DNA from: Phyto melanocephala
Lineage: Eukaryota > Arthropoda > Insecta > Diptera > Rhinophoridae
Assembly: GCA_941918925.1 (NCBI GenBank)
Contig: OW799233.1
Location: 158,128,845-158,192,844, forward strand
Direction of reading: 5' to 3'
DNA length: 64,000 bases
Both the position numbers and the translations under genes were made by a program. The notes beneath the pieces were generated by a model. That model ran no database searches and was not told the origin of the DNA. It was given only the letters and a program-made list of their open reading frames with translations. How positions within the stretch are numbered: position 1 is the stretch's first letter; every line of letters begins with the position of its first letter. Shown one piece after another: positions 10,491-22,059 of the stretch.

Positions 10491-10994
10491 TAAAGGGTCC
10501 GCCAAATAACTTTTTTTTTTTTTTTTGAAAATGCTATAAAATAAAAAGTGTAGCTTCGGCTGTGTGGCACGTAGCGCCGTCCTGTTGAAACCAAATGTTG
10601 CCAATTTTTGTTAACAAAAATTCGTTCAAAATGGCCCGATCGCCCGATGGCCCGATCGCCATTGACTACGGCCACTCCTTGCTCATTTTGGAAAAAAAAA
10701 ATGGCACAATAATGTCTCTGGACCAAAATCCGCACCAAACAGTGACTCGTTTTGGGTGTATCGGCTTTTCAATGCCAAGATCAAAATGAGCTTCGTCTGA
10801 AAAGATGATTTTTTTGGCAAAATCGGCCAAAGTAATGTCGCAATATTTCCCGGCGTTGTTTAAGCGTATACACAACCAGATTCGTTCAGCGGAAGGATAA
10901 AACTAATTATCTGTCAAATCAGCCATGAGCTAAGTGTTACCATTCACGAAATAAGCACTAGTTGAAAAAAAAACGTTAGATGGCGGACCCTCTA
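10491..10994 (-). mobile_element. Short Tc1/mariner deletion derivative with TIRs
   Basis: The ends are 'taaagggtccgccaaataac' at the left and, reverse-complemented, 'tagagggtccgccatctaac' at the right, 17 of 20 bases equal. TA flanks both (10489-10490 and 10995-10996). On the minus strand it keeps 'FAKKIIFSDEAHFDLG', 'IHPKRVTVWCGFWSRDIIVP' and, after a shift, 'NIWFQQDGATCHTAEATLF'. The DNA-binding N-terminus and the third catalytic segment with its WPPRSCD block are gone. About 504 bases, MITE-sized, but clearly derived from a transposase-coding parent. Confidence 0.88.
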
Positions 10995-13190
10995 TAACCC
11001 TTCTTTGGCACAAATTGCACTAAACAAATATTTTGTATCATCCTGAATTAGTTTTGAGGGCCAACTCATCATCCCAAATGTAGACGAGACTTTGAAAAAC
11101 GACACATTTGAATTGTAGCAAAAATAATTTGTGCATTTGCAATTCTTAATTAAGCAGCAGATTTTTTTTCTTAAAATAACCAAATGGTATAAATCGTATA
11201 TTAAATTTTATATAAATTTAAAGTCTTACCTCTTCTTTGACGCTGACATATTTAGTTTAATTTTTGTTTGTTTTTTAATTAAAAAAATGTGAAAATTTTA
11301 TATTAGTAATTTGAGCAATCTCCAATAAATGTGAATAATAGGGGAAATATTTAAAACATGTGGCAGCACTATCCCTTTAAGTAGCAGATGTTGTATGATA
11401 AGAAAAAAGAGAGTATGAAATTAACTTCTATTTTTGACATTACCATGGCATTTCGTGTCGTTTTTGTGTTCAAAAAAAAAATAAAATCGTTGTTACCATG
11501 AAAAAAAAATCCTCTTAACAACTATTGTCAAAAAGTACATAAAAATTTATACAAATACCATTAACCGAATCAAAAAGCACTACTAACGAATTAATGAGCT
11601 TTGTTAAAACAGCATAAAAGAAACAGAAGATTGAACATTTAGAAAACGTAGAGATGGAGGTTTTCACATGACTTGTATTCGTTGTCGAAATATAGAACTT
11701 AATACAATTTGACAGTTTTTTTTTGTTGAGGGTCAGTCTTATTTTTATTTTTAACTTACACATTCATTTTAGATTAAAGAAGCGAAAAAAAGGTATAATT
11801 TTTACAAAACAAAAAGGATTTTCTACAGCAACAGTTCCGTCTTTTTCCGTTTGTCTTTCGAGTGTAGCTTAAGGCATCATGAAGCCTCCGTCGACCCCCA
11901 ATTTTGTTGATTTTATTGTTAAACGAATATTTGCGATTCTGAACCTTTATACATGAATGTGAAAATAAATACATAAATAATTGAATTAAATATTGTTTGT
12001 TTGTTCGTTTGTTGATAACACAACAAAAACATCCAACATCAAATTACGAAAAGCCCTTTTATTTTATTCATGGTTTTCTTTTCTTCTTTTTTTTTTTTTG
12101 TCTTTTGCCATAACAAAAGCCCCTTTTCTTTTACTTTTTTGATGCTGTTGCTGTTGTTTTTGTTTTATTATTATGCTTCTTTTCACAACATTATTGAAAT
12201 CATTTTACTTGTATTTTTATTAAACAAATTTGAAGTTTAAAATCAACTAACTTCCTTTCGTCTTATTGATAAATATTCACTCTGAGTTTGGCCTACAAAC
12301 ACTGATAAGCAGAATCAAATTTTTCTTTTGTCTTTCAATATTGAAAAGGAAAATCCTATTTGATTGATTGATGATATCTTCATTGAAGTCAACAGCAAAA
12401 GAAATAAAAAGAGAGAGTAAATGCTTAGCAAATATTTAATTTATTTACGACATTATCCACAAACTGTCATTTTGCAGAAGTAAGAATTTATGCACAATTA
12501 TTTCAATGACTTGCAAAATATTGAAAAAGAAAGACAATGATCTTACAAAATAAAGCTTTTTAAACAAAAACCATGAATTATAATCCATTTTTAAAATCAA
12601 TTTTTGATTTACTGTAATGCTACTTCGCCTAACTTTTCATGTGAAAACTATCAGAAAATCTTTAAGCGCATAAGTCTGGCAAGATCCTTTTTAGTTTGAA
12701 ACGTTATTTTTAAATATTTAACACTTAGAAAGAGTCTTGACACTTTAGGTGTCCTTATAAAGTTAAGCTGGATATAAACACCTGAAAAAGAAATCCTGCA
12801 AAGGATATTGCAGAAAACTTACTCGAATGTTTTAGTGCACACATAACATTTATAACACATATGGTCTGGTTATTTTTTTTAATGAAAATGTTGCATTATT
12901 ATGTAATTTTGTGGTCTATTTTTTTAAATTATTTTTTGTAAAAATATTTTCTATATTTTATTGAGGAACGATGCTGGACAAGATTTTTTATGTAAATTGT
13001 CAAATATTTAATTCCAATATTTGCGGTTTATTCTTCAAACTTCGTTAAGTTTACGGTGCGCATGATTGTCCACCTGCGAGGGTCATGCGCCAAATAAATG
13101 AATTTCTGACTACTTTTTTTTACTTTAATCGAACCCGTATAATGTCTACATAATAAACCATTGGCGCTGTAGTGTGACACATAACTTGAA
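10995..13190. other. AT-rich sequence, nothing recognised
   Basis: Simple-sequence stretches and poly-T runs around 12.05-12.17 kb. No supported gene, TE protein or TIR pair. Confidence 0.45.
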
Positions 13191-13199
13191 TTCATTGAT

Positions 13200-13740
13200 G
13201 TGATGCAGTTTCTTCCAGTGCATTACCTAAAATTCTTTGAGAAGAGATTTCAGTGGAAAAATTACAGTAAGCGGATCATTAATTGTGTCGTATGTTTGGT
13301 AGATGGACTGATAATCTCAATTCTGGGTCGACGGGTATGCATACAGAAGGAATTGTTTGTTTGTTTTTTTGAGAAAGCACAATTCTCACGAGATTTTGGA
13401 AAAAATTATTGTTTGAAGCGCTTTAGATGTCGAAGCCGTCATCGGCCCATTTGTCTTAAAATCCGAAACCGGTGCCAACAGAACCATGAGAGGCGAACGC
13501 TACAGGCAAATGTTTCGCTTTTTTATTCCTCACATCATTGCTAAGCATTTGGAGCAGAAATACAGCCGACAAGCCAACGCATCGCGCCATACAACGTGTG
13601 AAACCATTATTTACTTTGTGGAGTTACACATGCAATATTATTATAATAGACCTATAAATACGCCACCTCTTTTGTGTGATTTGACACCTTTGAACTACTT
13701 TTTGTTTGTGCTGACAATAAACTAAGCAATGAATCATTGC
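13200..13740 (+). pseudogene. Mariner transposase relic
   Basis: Surviving blocks in successive frames: 'VEAVIGPFVLKSETGANRTM' followed by 'RGERYRQMFRFFIPHI', which is the region between the first and second catalytic aspartates; then 'ANASRHTTCETI' from the FQQDGATCHTA block; then 'PPLLCDLTPLNYFLF', the third catalytic block with D retained in CDLTP. Upstream sequence at 13.2-13.4 kb is degenerate. No N-terminal domain and no convincing TIRs. Old and inactive. Confidence 0.75.
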
Positions 13741-13977
13741 TTTAGAATGCGGAATTCTGACTACGATATGCTCTTTGCGTTTAAGTAATTTATTGCTGAT
13801 TTAAATAAAAAATTTTGATCTTCAGGTTCTTTGTTCAATTGTGAATCTTTTCACTTTTAATTTTTCAAGTATCATTTAGATGTATGCAAAATAAATTAGT
13901 AAAACTAAACTATTATATAGTAGTTTTGACGACCTTATAATTGTTACTTTAATATGTCTGTATATAAAGAAGGCTGT

Positions 13978-14330
13978 TTATTATACCCTTCACAGTGACC
14001 GTACTTAGGTTTGTCATTCCGTGTGAAATTTCTACAATTTTCATTTCTGATCCCATAAAATATATATTTTCTAGAAGCTCATAAATGGGGAAGTCTATTA
14101 AGCACTGTCCGTCTGTCAATCTGTCCATGTCTATGTTAAAATCAACTTTTTGAAGCCCCCAGATATTTCCAAGACCTGTGTAGGGTACGAAAAGAGCAAA
14201 AATATTCGGGAGCAGATCGGTATTGAAAATCAGAAAAATCGCTTTATAAACAACTGAGATATGAGCAAAAACCGAGACCAAACAAATAAAATTTGGATGA
14301 ACGTAGGTTCAAATCCCAGTTAAGACATAA
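13978..14330 (-). repeat. DINE-like family 1 fragment
   Basis: Reverse complement of the family-1 right half: 'ttatacccttcacagtg', 'gtcattccgtgtgaaat', 'gatcccataaaatatata', 'gtccgtctgtc', 'ggagcagatcggtattg' and 'gagatatgagc', ending in 'gggatttgaacctacgttca' on that strand. The left hairpin end is absent. A short (catA)n run follows at about 14370-14393. Confidence 0.75.
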
Positions 14331-14463
14331 AAGATTTTTTTATTATTTATTTTTATATATTTTTTAAAACATACATACATACATACATACATTGAATTTA
14401 AAAATCAAATATAAAACAAAGAACTCGAGCTTGTCTTTTAATTAAATTAATAAAAAAATTGTA

Positions 14464-15396
14464 CCGGGTGTTTTTTTCAGTGGTATAGAACTTCGAATTG
14501 AAATAAAACACAAGAAAATCGTTTTAATGACCATCAATTTGGCTTTATTGGAAGGATAATTTTATGCCATTAATGTTTAAATATGATTTCAGGCATGTGG
14601 CCGCCGCGGCTGGTTCGAATAAAGCCAATTCTACAGGTCCAATTTTTAACCACTTTTTCGAGCATATGGGGCCGTATGTCGGCAATAACGCCACGAATGT
14701 CGGCTTCCAATTCCCCTAACGTTTCTGGTTTGTTGGCGTAGACGAGCGACTTCACATATCCCCAAAGAAAATAATCCAATGGTCTCAAATCACACGATCT
14801 TGGTGGCCAATTGACAGGTCCATTCCGCGAAATTATGCGCTCATCGAATGTTTCCTTCAATAAATCGATTGTGGCGTGCGCTGTGTGGCATGTAGCGCCG
14901 TCTTGTTGGAACCACAACTCATCCACATTCATGCCATCCAATTCGGGAACAAAATAGTCGGTTATCATGGCTCTATACCGGTCTCCATTAACGGTAACGG
15001 CCTCTCCAGCATTATTTCGGAAGAAGTATGGCCCAATCACTCCACCAGCCCATAGAGCACACCAAACAGTCAGTTTTTGTGGATGTAATGGCGACTCAAG
15101 GGTCGCATGTGGATTCTCTTCACTCCAAATGCGGCAATTTTGCTTGTTGACGTAGCCATTCAACCAAAAATGAGCCTCATCACTGAACAAAATTTTGCGA
15201 TGAAAATCAGCATCGAGATCAATCTCAATTTTCGAAATAAATTTGCACGATTTGCAAGCGTTGTTCTTTTGTCAACCTGTTTATGATAAAATGGCAAACC
15301 AAACTGAACATAAATGACATTAGAGTTGCCAGATTTGACCACAAAATGCCAGTTTTATCTCTATTCGAAAAACAAACCTGTAAAAAAAACACTCGG
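14464..15396 (-). mobile_element. Tc1/mariner-like element, copy 1 of a young family
   Basis: The left end reads 'ccgggtgtttttttcag' and the right end, reverse-complemented, 'ccgagtgttttttttacag'; the inner match 'cttcgaattgaaat' against 'ttcgaatagagat' extends the TIR. TA flanks at 14462-14463 and 15397-15398. Length is 933 bases. Nearly identical to the copy at 38139-39025, implying recent activity of the family. The N-terminal part of the gene between 'EQRLQIVQ' and 'KFISKIEIDLDADFHRKIL' has been deleted. Confidence 0.92.
14570..15190 (-). pseudogene. Mariner-type transposase catalytic domain
   Basis: A 206-codon open frame covering the complete DDE/D catalytic half: 'MFSDEAHFWLNGYVNKQNCR' (first aspartate in SDEAHF), 'VWCALWAGGVIGPYFF', 'ELWFQQDGATCHTAHATIDL' (second aspartate), 'NWPPRSCDLRPLDYFLWGYV' (third), and the end 'TSRGGHMPEIIFKH'. 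From the QQD aspartate there are 36 residues to the SCD aspartate and 41 to the PLD aspartate; the latter spacing would match the DD41D type described from tephritid flies. The usual T in CDLTPLD is R here. The frame lacks the helix-turn-helix region, and the family start codon upstream (15.28 kb) is changed from ATG to ATA. Probably not functional despite the clean frame. Confidence 0.85.
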
Positions 15397-16650
15397 TATA
15401 TTAGAAAATGTTTTTAAATCATAAAACCGCTGTATATGAATTTTTTACAAAATATAATACCCAAAAAGAAGAACTTTTTTAATAAAAAGAAAGAATTAAA
15501 AAAAGAAAAAAAAAAGAAAATTGTAAAAGAATTGTTTTCTAAAAAAAACTGTTAAAAGTATTGAATCAAAAAAGGGCCCATTTATAACCTGACCTGTCAA
15601 TTGGAAAAAGCTTAAAATAATTTCTAAAAAAAAATTTGTAGGGAATATTATTTAGAAAAAATTGCTTAAACCCTTATTTGCTTATTGCCAATACATTGAA
15701 TCGAAATAAAGAGGAAGAAGACCTATTCACTAATAACCCCGTGCATAAATTATTGCTCCCTGTGAATCAACTACTAGTAAGCAATTCTATATTTATTCTG
15801 CTTGTTTGTAATTTCCTTTATTATTTTTTCTAATTAAGACCCAAATACTCTTAACAAAATTTTATTATTTTTATACCTCAATTTAAATCTTCAAACAAAT
15901 AATTTTACAGCACTTAGAGAATATAATAATAAAAACTTAAAAAAAAGAATCAATTTTATTTGAATTTGTGCACTAACATACAAACACCCTTAAAATTCAA
16001 TACAATTAAGTGTAATTAAACGGTCGTATAAAGTCTATAATACAACCTCTTTAAAAAACTTTTATGGGCACATATTGAAAATTTCATTTTCATTTTCAAA
16101 CATAAACAATAATAATAAACATTTTAATAATTAAATAGAAAATTTCCTACCCCTACACATGGGCGGTAAGTTTAAACAAAAAAACAAAATTGAAAAAAAA
16201 TCGAAAATTAATTGCTTAGCCCACAAAAATGTTAGAGATTTCTACCACTGAACGCACTTCACAGTGTGTTAGAAACTTGTTTTGATTATTTTCATTAAAA
16301 AACAGAAATTAAAAAAAAAAAAATACAACTAAAACCCATTAAACATTATTTGAGTTTTATGGCATAAAAAAAACTGAAAAGTTATTATTTACTTTGTCGA
16401 TTTTATTTGATTAGAAAATTAATTTTCATTTATTTATAAAACTCCATAAAAAAATGAGTCAAGTTCAAATCAAAATTAATGGATTGCTAATAGGGATAGC
16501 AGTTAGTTGCCATCGGCAATAGGACTTTTTTTTTTTGACAACTCGCCAATCCGCTGGGATTCACTTGGTACCGATAATTGATCCATTAATCTTATTTATT
16601 TTAAAAATCGCTTGTTTATTTAAAATAGAGCATACGAAATAACATTATGC
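15397..16650. other. AT-rich sequence, nothing recognised
   Basis: A-rich runs at 15.48-15.56 kb and AT-rich sequence otherwise. No gene or paired repeat found. Confidence 0.45.
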
Positions 16651-16667
16651 TTTAATCATATCATTTA

Positions 16668-16780
16668 GATGTCCCTGTGGGATAATCAATATCGTGCTAA
16701 CCTGCCAATTTAAGGGTTGTAGGTTTTAATTCCCTTTAGAGACAGACTCTGGTTTTAATACTACAACAAACAATAGACTT
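16668..16780 (+). repeat. tRNA-like SINE remnant
   Basis: The segment 'cgtgctaacctgccaattta' followed by 'gggttgtaggttttaattcc' resembles the anticodon-side and B-box part of a tRNA-derived promoter (consensus GGTTCGANTCC). The downstream 'agagacagactctggtttt' also appears in degenerate form after the similar segment at 22.98 kb, so this looks like a SINE family and not a tRNA gene. The A box is degenerate. Confidence 0.45.
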
Positions 16781-17440
16781 TGCTTCTTCGCTCAATTATT
16801 TATGTTTAAATACAATTTGTTGTTCGTGTGAACCAAATGGCCTTAACAAAAAAAAAAAAAAAATAAACCAAAAGCTAAACTGTAATTTTTAAAAATTTTT
16901 GTTAAAAAATTATGTTGTTGTTGTATTTTAGAAAATTTTTGCTGCTAGGGAAATGCTAATAAAATAGCAGTTCAATTTAAATGTTAAAAACTACTACTTG
17001 AGTCCGGACCGCTTTAATGGCCACAACAAAGTTTCTGCTTGTACTCATTAGGAGGTAGATTTTAATGTCTGTGGTAATAAGGAAAAATTGCTTATGTCTG
17101 TTTTAATAATTTTTTTAGAACGCACTTTTAAGTTTTTATATTATTTTTTATAAATTGAATTTCAAATTAATTTTTTTCCAACTTTTTATTTTAAATTATT
17201 TCGTCTGACTTAAGTTCATTTGCTCAGTTATTAACATCAGTTTAAAACATTTATTAAATTAATTTTTAATCATTTTAAAAATATTGAAAAACAATTCTAT
17301 TAAAACCGGGTATGATTTTATCATCAGCACCCTTTATCGGTATCTCATATGTAGTTTTTAAACAACTATTTATGTTACAATTTAATAGAATTAGAATTAG
17401 AGAAGCGTAGCATTAATTTTTAAATTTATCTTTTTTCTTT
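16781..17440. other. AT-rich sequence, nothing recognised
   Basis: Poly-A and TTG-rich stretches; at 17.05-17.10 kb 'aataaggaaaaattgcttat' echoes a phrase at 3.11-3.13 kb, suggesting an old shared repeat of unknown type. Confidence 0.4.
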
Positions 17441-17447
17441 TGATATT

Positions 17448-18232
17448 TTACTAGAAAAGCCCGGCGCGCGTTGCTACGCCATTTAATGAATAAAAATGCA
17501 TTCTTACTTTAAATTGAATATCAAATGCAAAAAGCTAAAAATTATAACTTTTTCAGGTAGCTAAAAATGATAACTTATTTCTTATGGGCGTGGCACTGCC
17601 CACTTTTATAATCACGAAATTGTATAATCATGAGAGCTTAATCTGTGTGCGCAAAGTTTCAGAAAAATCGGTCAAGTGCAAGAAGTTAAAAATTATAACT
17701 TTTTTTTATGGGCGTGGCACTGCCCACTTTTCTTATTACGAAACTGTAAAGTCATGACAGCTCAACATGTGTGCAAAGTTTCAGAAAAATCGCCCCACTG
17801 CAAGTACCTCAACATTATAATTTTTTTATGGGCGTGGCCCTGCCCACCTTTCTTATCACGAAATTATATAGTCATGACAGCTCAATATATGTGCAAAGTT
17901 CCAGAAAAATCGGTTCAGTGCAAGTACTTCAAAAGTGTAACTTTTTTATGGGCGTGGCCGCTCCTACTTTTCTAATCACAAAATTATATACTTATGACAG
18001 CTCAATATGTGTGCAAAGTTTCAGAAAAATCGGTCAAGTGCAAGAAGCTAAAAATGATAACTAATTTTTTATGGGCGTGGCTCCGCCCACTCTTTGCCAC
18101 TCATAAACACTCCCTGGAAAGTGTACAACAACTTGCCAAAGTTTGAGTCCGATCGGTTTTACAGTTTCGGAGTCTATAGCTAACACACACACACAGACAG
18201 AGTTTCACTTTTATATATATAGATGACATTTT
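17448..18232 (+). repeat. Interspersed element with five 120-bp tandem units
   Basis: The element starts with 'actagaaaagcccggcgcgc' and ends with 'agacagagtttcac' and 'ttatatatatagat'. Inside are five units, each marked by 'atgggcgtggc..gcccac' at 17584, 17708, 17828, 17948 and 18071 (spacings 124, 120, 120 and 123). Each unit also has 'aagtttcagaaaaatcgg'. The frames at 17676-18064 arise from this tandem repetition and are not a gene. The overall plan, with internal tandem units and a conserved 'cgatcggttttacagtttcg' near the end, is common in insect non-autonomous elements (Helitron- or LINE-tail-like); I cannot decide which. Confidence 0.75.
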
Positions 18233-18349
18233 TATGCATGTTCATGTCCGTTCATATTCCTAATACATTTTTGTTATGGTTTCTATATCCATCCTTCGGC
18301 TGGCATACTTCCATACTGCCACCCGAATTAAATTAATCATTCTATTTAA

Positions 18350-18520
18350 TTAAATTCGAAGTTACGCAAAGAAAGTGATACATATTTTAGTATAAAAAGA
18401 TAATTCCATAGCGATTACTCTTAACAACACAATAATTAATTTTGTAATACAAAAGTACATAAAATTGGTGGTGGGTATCAAACATTCGGTACAGCCGAAT
18501 ATATTTCTGTTATTTCTTCC
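18350..18520 (+). repeat. DINE-like family 2, right-end fragment
   Basis: Matches the last 170 bases of the family-2 repeat at 28.77-28.94 kb: 'aagaaagtgatacat', 'aaaattggtggtg', and the hairpin 'attcggtacagccgaat'. The rest of the element is absent. Confidence 0.7.
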
Positions 18521-19730
18521 ATATGATATGGCTCGTTGAAAATATAAATTTACTTCCTTTAAAGTTGCCTAAAATTTTTTCAAAATTTGTCTGAGGGTAG
18601 TTTTAAGTTATGGGATCGTAATGATGTTTTTATCTCACGTTTAGCTTATGTCGACTTAAACAGTTATTCTTTTTTTCCACAGGTACTGTCTGGCACTATT
18701 TGCTAGGTATTCAATAATTGTCATAAATAGTATTTCATTCCTCTGAGGGCATCACACCGCCTTCTTCGATCCTAAACATGTTTGGTTGTATTCAATAAGG
18801 AAACTCTAATAAAAATTAGTTCGTACTAAGTTGAAACCAAACAACAACCAAAAACCAGCAACAACATTAACTGTTTTTTATATGAGGGATACCACGTCCT
18901 CTATTAATCCTATCGATTTCGCACTCGTACAAATAAACTAACATCTCAGTCAATTGCACATAATTTAAAGCCTTTAATAATCATGCCTTAGCAAATATTA
19001 CTTCAAATACGTATTTTTTTATACGGGAGGTTAAATATGTCATACAATGCTTATTTGTGTGGGGTAATCACTACCCCTGCTCCGATCTTATCGCTTTTCG
19101 TCTGGATAAGGGTAAATAAAATATTTACTTTAATGCAAAGTTTTAACATCACGAGTAGATATGAAAGCTTTATAGATGTCTTATAAACTGTATTTTGTCT
19201 TATTTAAGGTGCCACGCCTCTTATTTTCTTCCAGCTCATTTTAACCTCATCCCTGTATGTCATTAGAAATAGTACCTACACGAAAGTTAAAGACTTTAGC
19301 TGTTACAGAAGTCTGGCTATGTGACAAAACCTTTTAATTTTGTAGAGGAAGTGCCATGCCCACTTAAAATATTTAAGACAATTTATCCGTAAGATACCAT
19401 TCTTTAGCCTCACAGATTATTTAAAAAAAAATTAGGAAATATCAGTCCAGCCTTTCTCCAATTTTAGTTGAATTAAAGCAAGTAAGAGTAAAAGTAGGCG
19501 TGATCAATTTATTTTCCCTAAAAGCCTAAAAAAACAATTTCGAAATCTTAATATAATTTTAAGCCGTTCTTGATCTTTAATCTTAAGCCAATCTTAAGAG
19601 ATCGTGAACCAATGACCGGCATAAGATTTTTATTTAAATAGATATGTATATTAAATCCTTTAATTCCCAGTGAAACATAGGGCCGCAACAAATGCTATGC
19701 ATTGTATTCTATCAGTAGACATTGTTTTCA
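18521..19730. other. Unrecognised, probably old repeats
   Basis: The stretch at 18.72-18.86 kb ('gagggcatcacaccgccttc') and that at 19.20-19.38 kb ('ggtgccacgcctcttatttt') look like repeat material by composition and style, but I could not pair ends or identify a protein. Confidence 0.35.
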
Positions 19731-19737
19731 TTTCACT

Positions 19738-20295
19738 TCAAGACACACCATGCTCTTTCAACTCGTTCTCAATTTGGCGTCTCCAAGTATTCGCAGGTCT
19801 GCCAGGTCTTCTGGATCCTTGAGGGTTATACCCAACGGACTGTCGAGTTAAATCATCCGCTGGCTTTCTCATTGTGTGATCCAGCCAGCTAAATTTACGC
19901 AATCGGATACTCATTTTTAAAAGGACCTGATTGGTTAAGTTCCACAAGTCCTGATTTGATATTGTGACAGGCCAGAATATCCTTTGTATACGCCTGAGGC
20001 AGCGGTTTACAAAAGCTTGCATACAACTCATTTCCCGAATCGAAATATTCCAGGTTTCACAGCCATACAGAGGCACAGATTTCACGTTGCTATTAAAAAC
20101 TTTGAGTTTGGTTTGATTTGAGATATTTTGCGATCTCCAGAATTTATTAAGCGTGCCAAATGCTTGTTTCGCCTTACACAGTCTATTCTGTATAACTTCT
20201 TTGCTGCCCCCGCTTTTTGAAATTATACTCCCTAGACAGCAAGAGTTTTCAACATCGTCAATGTGTTGGCCCGAAAGCTGAAAGTTCGTATTGCA
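19738..20295 (-). pseudogene. LINE reverse transcriptase C-terminus (RTE-like)
   Basis: Minus-strand frames give the segment downstream of the reverse-transcriptase catalytic core. From 20295 to about 20090 it reads 'LSGQHIDDVENSCCLGSIIS', 'GGSKEVIQNRLCKAKQAFGT' and 'NISNQTKLKVFNSNVKSVPL'; then the open frame 20085-19738 continues with 'YGCETW', 'QAFVNRCLRRIQRI', 'WPVTISNQDLW' and 'GRPANTWRRQIENEL'. The combination CxLGSIIS, KARQAF-type, YGCETW and GRPxxTWRR is characteristic of RTE-type LINE ORF2 tails. The catalytic YADD region and the endonuclease are missing, so it is 5'-truncated, as usual for LINE copies. Low divergence within the tail suggests moderate age. Confidence 0.85.
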
Positions 20296-20299
20296 TTAA

Positions 20300-21180
20300 G
20301 AGTTTATTTAAATAGATGTTGACTTACTTTTGTCAAAAGAAAAAACAAAACGTTTGTCATTTTAAAGCTTTGCACGCCCAAAACCCTCCCGGGTGGGAGG
20401 GGAGGATTTTAAATAAAACAAAAAATCATTTTGTTTCAGTGACTAATCATTTTATTTCTACCAAAAAGTGTTTAAAATTTAAGATTTATTTATTTATTTT
20501 TTTTTTGATAAAATATAATACGCCCGGTGCGATAATATCGGCACAATGATTTTTCTCTGCTTGAACTGATTTTCATTGATTGGAATATCAATGTATTTTA
20601 TATTGCTTGGGAAACGGTAACCATTAGATTTATTTAGAATTAAATTTAAATTTTGTGTTTTAATATGCCTTTCTTTAGGAATATTTTCGCTGTTGCCATG
20701 AAAACGAAAGTATCTTTTCATTTTTCAACTTTCAATTTATTTACAAGTGTTATATTTTACAGGCATGCAAATGCTTTTTGATTTTAGTTTTAATTTACGA
20801 AATTAATTTAATGTCTGTAATAAAATAAAATAAAACCTGTAGACATTATCTCTCGGGGAAACGAAAATGTCTTTTTATTGCCATAACATTTTTATCATTT
20901 GTTTGTTCCATCACATTCACTTTCCTGACCCTCAGTCTTACAGCATAAACATATAAATAAACAAGTAATGAAACAGAATTTTAACGCAATGAGATTTTTC
21001 ATACAATTTGACGCTTAAAATACGTCGCAGCATACAGTCACGAAGTTTTTTTTTTTATTTTTAAAATCTATTTTCTTTGCTTTTGTTTTAATACCGTCAC
21101 TCTGTCCCACACAATTTTTTTAAATTTTGTAAATGAGTAAAAGAAGAAATTAAGATTATCTGAAGCTACTAGCATTGTAT
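20300..21180. other. AT-rich sequence with one GC-rich hairpin
   Basis: Nothing recognised except 'ccctcccgggtgggaggg' at 20384-20401, a compact self-complementary GC block in an AT-rich setting. Confidence 0.4.
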
Positions 21181-21182
21181 AT

Positions 21183-21405
21183 TGTTGTTGTTGTGCAAAA
21201 AAACGAGGTGGTCGTAGTTTTTTCCTCATATGTCAGATGTTTATGTATCGAATTTTCTGATTTTTAATACCGATCTGCTCCCGAATATTTCTGATATTTA
21301 AATACCTCATGTGGGTCCAGGCGATGTCGGTGGGCTTTAAAAAGTTGGTTTCAACATACACGGACAGACTGCTTAATCGACTCCCCTATTGATAAGCTTT
21401 CACTT
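21183..21405 (+). repeat. DINE-like family 1 fragment
   Basis: Right-half sequences in plus orientation: 'ttgttgttgtgcaaaaaaac', 'gaggtggtcg', 'accgatctgctcccgaatat', 'ttctgatatttaaatacctc' and 'cacggacagact'. Cut off after 'ttgataagctttcac', so the terminal hairpin is lost. Confidence 0.75.
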
Positions 21406-21990
21406 TTTATTTATTTAAATTATCCATGATTTGTAAAGTGTTTATAAGTTAAATATCCATAAAAAAAATTAGTAGTAAATCCTGTTAATACTTTTTATAA
21501 ATGATGCCGTTAGTATCTTTGGAATTATTTTGTACCCTTCACTTGTGGGTTACCTTTGTTATTTAATTTTTAATTTTTAGAATAGTCACATCTAACCTCA
21601 AGAAGTAAATATTTTCTAATAGCTTTGTAAAAGGGAATTTGATTGTGCGATGTCTGTTCGTTCGTGTGGTGGTTGAAAACAATTTAAAAAAGTCCTCAAA
21701 TGATACACAACATGTATCTGCTTAATGTTTTGAAAATATTTAGGGATGTATCGCTATTGAAAACCAGCATTATCACTCCATAATATTCTTAGGTATAAAC
21801 AAAATAACACGATCGCCTCTGTTTTCTCCCATATAAACTATAGACGTATCTGTCACTATTTACCAGTATGTCACAAGGACTATTCGCAAAGTTATAGGTA
21901 AAAAGATTTAAAAAAATATAAATGTGTAAATATATCAAGTTCCTCAGCTCCTAAATTATTTTGGACGCATTCGTGGCACAAAATTACAAG
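21406..21990. other. AT-rich sequence, nothing recognised
   Basis: No supported gene or element ends. Confidence 0.4.
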
Positions 21991-22059
21991 CCATATTCTA
22001 GAAAATTACTCTTAAAGAAAACTATCAAAAAAACAAACAAACAAGCAAACAAATCGGTC

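Noticed and set aside
16668..16740. tRNA gene
   Set aside because: Only the B-box side is tRNA-like; the acceptor and D arms cannot be folded and the A box is degenerate.
17676..18064. Overlapping frames of 97-99 codons with repeated 'WAWPCP' words
   Set aside because: They are produced by the 120-bp tandem units; the repeat length keeps the frame open. No protein family resembles them.
18721..18870. LTR retrotransposon end
   Set aside because: No TG...CA pair, primer-binding site or second LTR could be matched.
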